Position numbers and translations under genes: made by a program
NCBI RefSeq assembly: GCF_030730945.1
Contig: NZ_JAVAMS010000001.1
Coordinates: forward strand, 1,178,001-1,242,000
Origin: Aurantiacibacter poecillastricola
GTDB taxonomy: Bacteria > Pseudomonadota > Alphaproteobacteria > Sphingomonadales > Sphingomonadaceae
Direction of reading: 5' to 3'
Length of the DNA stretch: 64,000 nt
The notes under the pieces: generated by a model
What the model was told of the DNA's origin: nothing
Seen by the model: the letters and a program-made list of their open reading frames with translations, nothing else
Databases searched by the model: none
In this document: one piece after another, positions 1 through 7,145 of the stretch
Layout of the letters: every line of letters starts with the position of its first letter
Position numbering within the stretch: position 1 is the stretch's first letter

Positions 1-706
1 CGATGGCGAGCCCGCCGCTTTCAGCAAAGCCCGGCACGTCTGCCGCCAACCCCGCACCGCGCGGGCCGAGGACGCCGGTTGCGTGCGCCTCGTCAACGTA
101 AAGCATGGCGTCATGCTCAGCCGCGAGCGCGACCATACTTGGCAGGTCCGCACGGTCGCCATCCATGCTGAACACGCTCTCGGTGATGACAAGGCGGCCG
201 GGCGCATCGCGGTGGCGGGCGAGCAACTCTGCCAACTCGCCCAGATCGTTATGCGCGAAGAACTCCACCTCGGCTCGCGCGCCGCGAAGGCCTGCATGGA
301 TCGAATTGTGCACCAGCGAATCTGCAAGGATTACGGTGCCTTTCGTGGCCTTGGCGAGTGCGGGAATGATGGCCGCATTCGCCTGCCAGCCAGTGGCGAA
401 CAGCAGGGCCGCCTCGCTACCCTTGAAGGCGGCGACCTTTCGCTCGACTGCGAGATGCGCCTCGCTCGTACCGGTTATCAGGCGCGAGGCACCGGATCCC
501 GCACCGTAGAGTTGCGCGTATTTGGCAGCCCGCTCCACCGGCAGGATGTGCCGCGCAAGGCCGAGATAATCGTTGCTGGAGAAGTCGAGCAATTCGCGCC
601 CGCCGCGCAACAGCCGACCGTCGCCGCGCATCTCGACCGCGTGCAATGCGCGAAGGCGATCCTTCGCTGCGATGGTTTCGAGCGATTTGCGAATGTGGTC
701 GAGCAT
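1..706 (-). CDS. bioF: 8-amino-7-oxononanoate synthase, 3' end cut by window edge
   Basis: A PLP-dependent alpha-oxoamine synthase that joins a pimeloyl thioester to L-alanine early in biotin ring assembly in the cytoplasm. Translating the minus strand from the ATG at 706 gives an opening MLDHIRKSLE. Family blocks follow: DFSSNDYLGLARH, GAGSGASRLITGT, and DEAHATGVLGPRGAG, whose Asp and His lie around the cofactor. About 235 residues are visible. The PLP-lysine and the C-terminal third lie outside the window. The gene starts 10 bases after the bioB stop, so the two form one operon. No strong Shine-Dalgarno is visible, which suggests translation coupled to bioB. Confidence 0.93.
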   Translation of the reverse strand, partial: MLDHIRKSLETIAAKDRLRALHAVEMRGDGRLLRGGRELLDFSSNDYLGLARHILPVERAAKYAQLYGAGSGASRLITGTSEAHLAVERKVAAFKGSEAALLFATGWQANAAIIPALAKATKGTVILADSLVHNSIHAGLRGARAEVEFFAHNDLGELAELLARHRDAPGRLVITESVFSMDGDRADLPSMVALAAEHDAMLYVDEAHATGVLGPRGAGLAADVPGFAESGGLAI

Positions 707-716
707 GTGCGAGGGG

Positions 717-1766
717 TCAGGCGTTCTCGGCTTGCGCCTCCGCCTCCCTCGGCGTAGCGCAGCCGCCCGCGCAGCCGCCAACGGCCCGCATCGGTTCCTC
801 GCCCTGCATGGCTTTGAGGCCCAGCCGGTCGAACAGGGCAGCATCGCTGTCGTCGCCTGCATTGGGCGCGGTCAGCAGCTTGTCGCCGGTGAAGATCGAG
901 TTCGCGCCCGCCATGAAGGCGAGCGCCTGCGTGGCATCGGACATGCTCTCGCGCCCGGCGGAGAGACGCACCATGCTCATCGGCATGGCGATGCGGGCGA
1001 CGGCGACCGTGCGCACGAACTCGATATCGTCGATCTTGGCCATCGGCGTATCGGCGAGCATGTCGCCCAGCGGCGTACCCTTCACAGGCACCAGCGCGTT
1101 GACCGGCACGCTTTCGGGATGCCGTTCCAGCGTGGCGAGCGTGTGGACGAAGCCGACGCGGTCATCGCGCGTCTCGCCCATGCCCACGATCCCGCCGCTG
1201 CATACGTTGATGCCAGCGGCGCGCACGTTTTCCAGCGTCGTCAGCCGGTCCTCGTACTTGCGCGTGGTGATCACGCGCTCGTAATATTCGGGGCCGGTGT
1301 CGATATTGTGGTTGTAGTAGTCGAGGCCCGCTTCCTTCAGCTGCTCCGCCTGATCGGGCGATAGCATGCCCAGCGTCATGCAGGTCTCCATGCCCATTGC
1401 GCGCACGCCTTTCACGATCTCCACGATCTTGGGCATGTCGCGCTCCTTGGGATTGCGCCAGGCGGCGCCCATGCAGAAGCGCTGCGAGCCTGCATCCTTG
1501 GCCTGCGCCGCGGATTGCAGCACCTGGCGCACGTCCATCAGCTTGGTTGCCTCCACGCCGCTGTCGGCATGCGCGCTTTGCGAGCAGTAGCCGCAATCCT
1601 CCGGGCAGCCGCCGGTCTTGATCGAGAGCAGCGTGCAGAGCTGCACCTCGTCCGCCCTATGGTGTTCGCGATGGACCGAGGCTGCGCGGAACAGCAGCTC
1701 GGTGAAGGGCAGGTCGAAGAGATCGGCAATCTCCTCGCGGGTCCAGTCGGTGCGGATCATTGGCAT
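717..1766 (-). CDS. bioB: biotin synthase (radical SAM)
   Basis: Inserts sulfur into dethiobiotin to make biotin, using a radical-SAM 4Fe-4S cluster and a sacrificial 2Fe-2S cluster. The 349 residues match the usual family length. The SAM-cluster motif [13 protein letters not shown] carries Cys54, Cys58 and Cys61. [13 protein letters not shown] and [10 protein letters not shown] follow, as expected of BioB. The C-terminus [12 protein letters not shown] has an extra Cys pair, as seen in some proteobacterial BioB. It leads the bioBF operon and is divergent from the sulfide-island dioxygenase at 1945. The roughly 180 bases between them carry that gene's promoter. I saw no BioR palindrome. Confidence 0.97.
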   Translation of the reverse strand: MPMIRTDWTREEIADLFDLPFTELLFRAASVHREHHRADEVQLCTLLSIKTGGCPEDCGYCSQSAHADSGVEATKLMDVRQVLQSAAQAKDAGSQRFCMGAAWRNPKERDMPKIVEIVKGVRAMGMETCMTLGMLSPDQAEQLKEAGLDYYNHNIDTGPEYYERVITTRKYEDRLTTLENVRAAGINVCSGGIVGMGETRDDRVGFVHTLATLERHPESVPVNALVPVKGTPLGDMLADTPMAKIDDIEFVRTVAVARIAMPMSMVRLSAGRESMSDATQALAFMAGANSIFTGDKLLTAPNAGDDSDAALFDRLGLKAMQGEEPMRAVGGCAGGCATPREAEAQAENA

Positions 1767-1892
1767 TCCATTGCGTCTCGCGCGCGGGCCGGGTTTCCCA
1801 CCCGCGCAAGGTCTGGCGCCTCCTTGGCAAATTGCGCGCCGCTAGTGAAGCGAAGTTGTCGCGCTGCCTTCACGTTGCCACTGCTCCGATGC

Positions 1893-1921
1893 TTGACGGA
1901 TAACATCACCATACATATAAT
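1893..1921 (+). promoter_or_regulatory. sigma-70 promoter of the persulfide dioxygenase gene
   Basis: TTGACG (1893-1898) and TATAAT (1916-1921) are separated by exactly 17 bases, close to the sigma-70 consensus. They sit in a conspicuously AT-rich stretch (about 1893-1940) within GC-rich DNA, about 25 bases upstream of the ATG at 1945. The same TTGAC-N17-TAT arrangement recurs at 5704 and 11899 in front of other genes of the island. ArsR-type sulfide regulators are known to bind over the -10 region, so this is a likely repressor target. That last point is inference. Confidence 0.65.
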
Positions 1922-1944
1922 GAAAACATGAAAATGAGTAAGGT

Positions 1945-2886
1945 ATGGCGGTCATGAACGATATCGACGAGGCCCTCACCCGAGCGAGCGCGCAGATCGC
2001 GCGCGCCCGCGCCGACGAGACACGGCGGCCAACCATTGCCGGTTTCTTCGACGAAGCGACCCATACCATCACCTATGTCGTCTCCGATCCCGCGACGAAG
2101 GAAGCGGCGATCATCGATTCGGTGCTCGACTATGCGCCCAATTCCGGGCGCACGTCCCACGGTTCGGCCGATCTCGTCATCGAATATGTCGAAGCGAACG
2201 ATCTCGCGGTGACCTGGCTGATCGAGACCCACGCCCATGCGGACCATATCTCCGCTGCGCCCTACCTGCAGGAGAAGCTGGGCGGGAAGCTGGCCATCGG
2301 CAAGGACATCGTGCGCGTGCAGGACGTGTTCGGCAAGCTGTTCAATGCCGGCACCGAATTCGAGCGGGACGGTTCGCAGTTCGATCACCTGTTTACCGAT
2401 GGCGAGACTTTCGCGGTCGGCGAACTTGAGGGCATTGCGCTACATGTACCGGGGCACACCCCTGCCGACATGGCCTTCATCATCGGCGATGCGGCTTTCG
2501 TGGGCGACACGATTTTCATGCCCGACTTCGGCACCGCGCGCGCCGATTTTCCCGGCGGCGATGCACGGCAATTGTACCGGTCGATCCGCCGCCTTCTCTC
2601 CTTGCCCGCGGATACGCGGCTGTTCATGTGCCACGACTACAAGGCGCCCGGCCGCGACGAATATGCCTGGGAAACCACCGTTCGCCAGCAGCGCGAGGAA
2701 AACGTGCATGTGAAGGATTCGGTGAGCGAGGACGACTTCGTGAAAATGCGCACCGGGCGCGACAGGACGCTCGACATGCCCCAGCTCATCATGCCCTCGG
2801 TGCAGGTGAACATCAGGGGCGGGCGCCTGCCCGAGCCAGAGGACAATGGGGTGTCCTACATCAAGATCCCGGTAAACGCGGTCTGA
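1945..2886 (+). CDS. ETHE1/Blh-type persulfide (sulfur) dioxygenase, metallo-beta-lactamase fold
   Basis: A predicted non-haem iron dioxygenase that oxidises glutathione persulfide or another low-molecular-weight persulfide to sulfite, the step after sulfide:quinone oxidoreductase. The 313-residue protein has the metal motif THAHADH (residues 95-101), the later ligand His in HVPGHTPAD, the bridging Asp in GDTIFMPDFGTARADFPGG, and a final His in CHDY. The GTARxDFPGG block separates the Blh/ETHE1 group from glyoxalase II and true beta-lactamases. There is no fused DUF442 phosphatase-like domain; that domain is a separate gene at 12003. The ATG at 1945 follows a GAGTAAGG ribosome site. The gene ends 6 bases from the convergent TolC-like gene. 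Confidence 0.9.
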   Translation: MAVMNDIDEALTRASAQIARARADETRRPTIAGFFDEATHTITYVVSDPATKEAAIIDSVLDYAPNSGRTSHGSADLVIEYVEANDLAVTWLIETHAHADHISAAPYLQEKLGGKLAIGKDIVRVQDVFGKLFNAGTEFERDGSQFDHLFTDGETFAVGELEGIALHVPGHTPADMAFIIGDAAFVGDTIFMPDFGTARADFPGGDARQLYRSIRRLLSLPADTRLFMCHDYKAPGRDEYAWETTVRQQREENVHVKDSVSEDDFVKMRTGRDRTLDMPQLIMPSVQVNIRGGRLPEPEDNGVSYIKIPVNAV

Positions 2887-2892
2887 TCGGTA

Positions 2893-4152
2893 TCATTCCA
2901 TCCCTGTCAGGTTGCGCAGGGTGTAGCTCGCCACGAGCAGATCCCCCTCGGCCCGGATGCGCGCCGTTTCCGCCATGCTCGCCTCGCGCTCGGCATCCAG
3001 CAGGGCGATCTGCGGTTTCTCGCCCACCTCCACTTCCAGCCTCGTGGCGCGCAAGGCCTCCAGCGTGGCGGAGGCCTGCGCCTGCGTGGCCGCCAGCGCC
3101 AGCCGCGCCGCCTGCACGGCTTCGAAGGCCTGCACGGTGCGCACCCTGACAAGCTGCTCGGCAACCCGTACGTCGGCTTCTGCGGCGCGGGCCTCTGCCT
3201 GCGCGCGGTCTGTCGCGGCGCTCGCGCGGCCACCCGAATAGAAGCGCCAGCGCCCGCGCACGCCGAGGCTGGCGCTGTCCGCCTTGTAGCCGGGAAAGAA
3301 CTGGTCGCGCACCGAGGACGCCTCGGCATAGGCGGCGATGGCGGGAAGCGTTTCGGCCCTTGCCGCGCGGATGGCAGCGTCGGCCATGCGGACGACGTGC
3401 CGGGCCTGACGCAGCGTGGGATTGGCCTCCATCGCCAACGCCAACGCCTCCTCCCTTGTTGCAGGAACAGCGGGCGGGGAAGGCAGGGCCCGTGACGCAT
3501 CGACCGGATAGCCTGCGAGCATTGCAAGCTGCGCCTCGGCCGCGGCAAGGTCGCCATTCGCCTGCGCGAGGGCGGCCTCTGCCCCTGCGAGGCGCGCTTG
3601 GGCCTGGGCGATCTCGGTTCGCGTACCTTCGCCTGCCTCGAATTTCAGTTGCGCCTGGCGCAGCACCTCGTTGCGCGAAGTACTTAGCGCCGTGTTGCTG
3701 CTCACCAGTTCACGCGCCGCACGGGCCTTGCTGTAGCTCTCCACCACCTGCAGGCGCAGGTGCAGGGCGGTGGCCCCGATGTTGACGGCAGCCAGGTCCT
3801 GCCCGGCGCGCGCCTGTTCGATGGCCGATCCGACGCGGCCGAAGGTCAGCAGGGGCCACTCCGCTTCCACCTGCGCGACCCGCGGGGTCACATCGTCCGC
3901 GGCCAGGGTGAAAAACCCCTGCGGATCGATGCGGCCGATGCCGACTTGTCCCTGCAGCGAAGCGCTTGGCATTCCTTCGGCCCGGGCCTGCTCCAGCGTG
4001 GCATCCGCGGCATCGGCCCGCGCCTGCGCCGCTTCCAGCGCAGGAGAGTTCGCCAGCGCATCCTGCATTACCTGGTCGAGCGACTGCGCAGCGGCGGGCA
4101 GAGGCAGGGCGGCCAGCACGGCGGCTGCCAGCAGGGCAGGTCGGCGGTTCAC
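2893..4152 (-). CDS. TolC-family outer membrane efflux protein
   Basis: An outer-membrane channel component of a tripartite efflux system. The protein has a signal peptide (NRRPALLAAAVLAALPLPAAA) followed by two repeats rich in Ala, Gln, Arg and Glu heptads, the coiled-coil barrel pattern of TolC. Examples are LDQVMQDALANSPALEAAQA near the N-terminus and ALRATRLEVEVGEKPQIALL in the second half. It has about 419 residues. No ATG fits. I chose the GTG at 4152, which places the signal peptide at the N-terminus; a GTG at 4158 is equally possible. It follows the DUF2892 gene by about 10 bases in the minus operon sqr-DUF2892-tolC. The matching adaptor and pump are on the opposite strand at 6108-10393, so this is probably their outer-membrane partner. 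Confidence 0.85.
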   Translation of the reverse strand: MNRRPALLAAAVLAALPLPAAAQSLDQVMQDALANSPALEAAQARADAADATLEQARAEGMPSASLQGQVGIGRIDPQGFFTLAADDVTPRVAQVEAEWPLLTFGRVGSAIEQARAGQDLAAVNIGATALHLRLQVVESYSKARAARELVSSNTALSTSRNEVLRQAQLKFEAGEGTRTEIAQAQARLAGAEAALAQANGDLAAAEAQLAMLAGYPVDASRALPSPPAVPATREEALALAMEANPTLRQARHVVRMADAAIRAARAETLPAIAAYAEASSVRDQFFPGYKADSASLGVRGRWRFYSGGRASAATDRAQAEARAAEADVRVAEQLVRVRTVQAFEAVQAARLALAATQAQASATLEALRATRLEVEVGEKPQIALLDAEREASMAETARIRAEGDLLVASYTLRNLTGME

Positions 4153-4162
4153 AGGCACACGA

Positions 4163-4366
4163 TCAATCGAAAGCCGTGCCCTGTGGCGCGCCCAGCTTGC
4201 GAAACACGATCGCCGCGGGGCAGAAGCCGGTGAAGCTGGCCTGCAGCAGGTTGAGGCCGGCAAAGATCGTCAGCGCGATCCACCAGGGATGCACGGTGAG
4301 CGAGAGGATGGCGCCTGCCAGCACGACAAGGCCGGCAAAGGCCATTACGGCGCGGTCGAGATTCAT
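4163..4366 (-). CDS. small DUF2892 membrane protein (YgaP transmembrane domain)
   Basis: A 67-residue protein of two hydrophobic helices (about residues 6-26 and 28-48), with the DUF2892 signature around FTGFCPAAIVFRKLG. In E. coli YgaP this domain is the membrane anchor fused to a rhodanese. Here it stands alone, and a matching single-domain rhodanese is encoded at 5760 on the other strand. The ATG at 4366 has GGAG nine bases upstream, which is better than the longer in-frame extension overlapping sqr. It lies in the sqr-DUF2892-tolC operon. Its biochemical role is not settled; thiocyanate or persulfide passage has been suggested for YgaP-type domains. Confidence 0.85.
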   Translation of the reverse strand: MNLDRAVMAFAGLVVLAGAILSLTVHPWWIALTIFAGLNLLQASFTGFCPAAIVFRKLGAPQGTAFD

Positions 4367-4395
4367 GGTCCGTGTCTCCGCAAAAGGTTGCCGCG

Positions 4396-5676
4396 TCATT
4401 CGAAACGCAGCTTCTCGATGCCCAGCACATGCAGGGCGAGTTTCTCGTAGAAGGGTTCGCTCTCGCCCCGGCGGATCTTGCGCAGGAAGTATTTCTCGAA
4501 GCCGATCTTGGCGAGGTGTACCCATTTACCCTCCGACGACCAGTTCGTGTTGCGCGGGGGAATTTGCGGCTTGGCGACGAAGGCGACACCGCCATCGCCG
4601 AAATCGGCGAGGCAGATAGCGTTCCAGGTCGCCTCGTGCGTCGGCTCCTTGCCGGCCATGATTTCCTTGAGGTTCTGCGCGATGGCGGTGACCATGCTCT
4701 CGATCATGAAGCCGGTCTTTGGAACGCCCACGGGGAGGGGCGTAGGGCCGGTCGGCGCAATGGCGATGCACACGCCAAGGGCGAATATCTCGGGATAGGC
4801 CGGGTTGCGCTGGTGCTCGTCCACCAGCACGAAGCCGCGCGGATTGACGAGGCCCTCGATGCCTCGCAACGCTTCGACGCCGCGAAAGGGCGGCATCAGC
4901 ATGCCCCAGCCGAATTCCAGGTCGTGCTTCGCCTTTTCGCTGCCATCGCGGTTCACCTCGGTGATGTGGAACATGCCAGCCTCCACGCTGTCGACACGGG
5001 CATTGGTGATCCACTTGATGTGGCGGTTTCGCATCTCGCTTTCGAGCAGGCCCTTGGTATCTCCCACGCCATCGAGGCCGAGATGCCCGATATAGGGCTC
5101 GGGAGTGATGAACGTGATCGGCACCTTGTCGCGGATCTTGCGCTTCTTCAGCTCGGTATCGAGCGTCATCGCCATCTCGTAGGCCGGGCCATAGCAGGAG
5201 GCGCCCTGCGCCGCCCCGACCACGATCGGGCGGGGGTTGGCGCACAGTTCCTCGAACTTTGCATGCGCCTCGGCAGCATGACGGGTTTCACAGATGGAAA
5301 CGGTGTGCCGTTCGGGGCCGAAGCCTTCGATCTCGTCGAAGGCAAGGTCGGGGCCGGTAGCAATTACGAGATAGTCGTAATCGACGAACGAGCCGTCAAT
5401 GAGCTCGACCTGTTTTTGCTCGGGATGGACTTTCCTCGCCCCTTGCCCGTCGAAGGCGATGTCGTGCCTTGCCATCACCGGAGGCAGGTGGACGCGAATC
5501 GACTCGGCCTCGCGCCAGCCGACTGCGACCCACGGGTTGCTGGGCACGAACCAGTAGTCTTCGCCCTTGCTGATTACTGTGATGCGTGCGCGATTTCCCA
5601 GCGCCTGGCGAATTTCATAGGCAGCGATGGTGCCGCCCAGTCCGGCGCCCAGCACGACAATTCTCGACTCGGTCAT
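4396..5676 (-). CDS. sqr: sulfide:quinone oxidoreductase
   Basis: A membrane-associated FAD enzyme that oxidises sulfide to sulfane sulfur and passes electrons to quinone. The 426-residue protein has the dinucleotide motif VVLGAGLGG (7-15), a second FAD block YLVIATGPD (102-110), and cysteines at 129 (SICET), 161 (GASCYG) and 355 (AICLADFGDG). From memory these match the three catalytic cysteines of characterised SQRs near 128, 160 and 356. A further Cys303 is present. It is the first gene of the minus operon, transcribed away from the rhodanese-RND operon, and it shares the AT-rich intergenic region 5677-5759. A flavocytochrome c flavoprotein is the main alternative, but no cytochrome partner is nearby. 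Confidence 0.9.
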   Translation of the reverse strand: MTESRIVVLGAGLGGTIAAYEIRQALGNRARITVISKGEDYWFVPSNPWVAVGWREAESIRVHLPPVMARHDIAFDGQGARKVHPEQKQVELIDGSFVDYDYLVIATGPDLAFDEIEGFGPERHTVSICETRHAAEAHAKFEELCANPRPIVVGAAQGASCYGPAYEMAMTLDTELKKRKIRDKVPITFITPEPYIGHLGLDGVGDTKGLLESEMRNRHIKWITNARVDSVEAGMFHITEVNRDGSEKAKHDLEFGWGMLMPPFRGVEALRGIEGLVNPRGFVLVDEHQRNPAYPEIFALGVCIAIAPTGPTPLPVGVPKTGFMIESMVTAIAQNLKEIMAGKEPTHEATWNAICLADFGDGGVAFVAKPQIPPRNTNWSSEGKWVHLAKIGFEKYFLRKIRRGESEPFYEKLALHVLGIEKLRFE

Positions 5677-5703
5677 TGCCCTTTCCTCTCATCGCATTCC
5701 GCC

Positions 5704-5733
5704 TTGACCGATAATACAAATACACGATATATG
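5704..5733 (+). promoter_or_regulatory. promoter for the rhodanese-RND-trxC operon in the AT-rich sqr divergent region
   Basis: TTGACC (5704-5709) is followed 18 bases later by TATATG (5728-5733), or ATATAT with a 17-base gap. The layout and neighbouring bases (TTGACCGATAA) echo the promoter at 1893 (TTGACGGATAA). The whole 83-base region between sqr and the rhodanese is AT-rich. On the minus strand, TATTAT (complement of 5711-5716) could be the -10 box for sqr. I found no clear perfect palindrome shared by all three island promoters by eye. Confidence 0.5.
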
Positions 5734-5759
5734 CAAATGATAAAAGGAAAGGGTATGCC

Positions 5760-6089
5760 GTGTTCAGTTTTCGCAAACGCCCGCCACTCCGCGAGATCAG
5801 TCCGGGTGAACTGCATGACCTGGTTGCGGACCGCGCTGCCCTGGTGATCGATGTGCGCGAACCGGGCGAGTTCGCTGTCGGACACATTCCGGGAGCGATC
5901 AATCTTCCGCTCTCGCGCTTCGATCCGCACGACCTGCCCGATGCCGATGGGAAGAGGATCGTGCTTAACTGCGCGGCCGGGCGCCGATCGGCACTGGCGC
6001 TGCGCCGATGCAGCGGCGTGCCTGTCGATACGCATCTGCGCGGCGGCATGGGCGCGTGGAACCGCGCCGGCCTCCCGGTCGAACGCTGA
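5760..6089 (+). CDS. single-domain rhodanese sulfurtransferase
   Basis: Transfers sulfane sulfur between thiols through a cysteine persulfide. The 109-residue protein is a complete rhodanese domain, with LVIDVREPGEFAVGHIPGA (28-46) and the active loop NCAAGRRS with Cys71. The six-residue loop is typical of YgaP/GlpE-like enzymes. The start is a GTG at 5760 with an AAGG/GGAAAGGG ribosome site. The ATG at 5755 is in another frame. It opens the operon rhodanese-adaptor-RND-trxC, so sulfur transfer and efflux are co-transcribed. It resembles the soluble half of YgaP; the membrane half is at 4163. Confidence 0.9.
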   Translation: MFSFRKRPPLREISPGELHDLVADRAALVIDVREPGEFAVGHIPGAINLPLSRFDPHDLPDADGKRIVLNCAAGRRSALALRRCSGVPVDTHLRGGMGAWNRAGLPVER

Positions 6090-6107
6090 GCGGGGAGGAG
6101 GGGCTCC

Positions 6108-7145
6108 ATGCGCATCGTTCATCTCGTCATGACTGCCGTTCTTGCGCTGGGGCTGTCCGCCTGCGCCGATGACGCCCCGCAAGAGGCTGCCGTGAAGGAA
6201 GCTGCTACCGGACGGGCATACGTGGTCCGACAGGTGGAGGCTGTGCGCTGGACACCGGTCGCGGCAGAGGTTTCCACGGTGGACGAAGCGCAGGTGACCG
6301 CGCGGATTCCCGGCATCCTCACCAGCCTCGCGGTGGGCGAGGGCGATTATGTCCGGCGCGGCGAGCTGATCGGGCGCATCGTGGACAGCCAGCTCGGCTA
6401 CCAGAGCGGTGCATTGGGCGAGCAGGCCGCCGCGGCGCAAGCGCAGGCTTCCCGCGCCCAGGCAGAGCTGGAGCGTGTCCGCTTTCTCTACGATAACGAT
6501 GTCTATCCCCTGGCCCGCCTCGAAGCGGCCCAGGCTGCCGCCCGGGCGGCGCAGGCGCAGGTCCGCGCTGCGCAGGCCCAGCAGGGCGCCCTGGAGGCCG
6601 TGGCAAGGCAAGGCGCGGTAACGGCGCCCTCGTCCGGTCGCGTGCTGCGCACCGATGTTCCGGCAGGTTCGCCAGTTGCTCCCGGTACGGTGATCGCCAC
6701 CATCACTTCGGGCCCGCTCGTGCTGCGGCTGGACCTGCCCGAATCGCTGGTGGGCGACGTAACGACCGGCTCGGCAGTTGTGGTCGAAACGGGCACAGGA
6801 GAGGAGCTGCGCGGCCGTATCGCGCGCATCTATCCGGCAGTCTCTGGCGGACAGGTGCGCGCCGACGCGCAGGTGCCGGGGCTGGACGACGCACTGATGG
6901 GCCGCCGAGTCACCGCCAGGGTGCAGAGCGGCAGCAGGCAGGCATTGCTCGTACCGGAGGAGTTCGTCACGACCCGCTTCGGCATCGATTACGTGGTGCT
7001 ACGGGCCGAGGATGGCGGCACCGTCCAGCAACCGGTGCAGGCCGCGCCTTCTGGCGAGAATGGGCGCGTCGAGATACTCTCGGGCCTCTCGCAAGGCGAT
7101 ACGATTCTCGCCGCCGCAAGCGCGCCTGGCGGAGCCGCCGAATGA
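6108..7145 (+). CDS. RND efflux periplasmic adaptor lipoprotein
   Basis: A membrane-fusion protein that bridges the inner-membrane RND pump and the outer-membrane channel. The 345-residue protein starts with a lipoprotein signal ending in the lipobox LSAC (Cys near 20). It then shows the lipoyl/barrel pattern ARIPGILTSLAVGEGDYVRRGE, an alanine-rich coiled-coil hairpin (about 100-175), and the second lipoyl half VTAPSSGRVLRTDVPAGSPV. A strong GGGGAGGAGGGG ribosome site lies just upstream of the ATG. It overlaps the pump gene by 4 bases. The substrate cannot be read from the sequence; its position between a rhodanese and a thioredoxin points to sulfur-stress export. Confidence 0.92.
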   Translation: MRIVHLVMTAVLALGLSACADDAPQEAAVKEAATGRAYVVRQVEAVRWTPVAAEVSTVDEAQVTARIPGILTSLAVGEGDYVRRGELIGRIVDSQLGYQSGALGEQAAAAQAQASRAQAELERVRFLYDNDVYPLARLEAAQAAARAAQAQVRAAQAQQGALEAVARQGAVTAPSSGRVLRTDVPAGSPVAPGTVIATITSGPLVLRLDLPESLVGDVTTGSAVVVETGTGEELRGRIARIYPAVSGGQVRADAQVPGLDDALMGRRVTARVQSGSRQALLVPEEFVTTRFGIDYVVLRAEDGGTVQQPVQAAPSGENGRVEILSGLSQGDTILAAASAPGGAAE

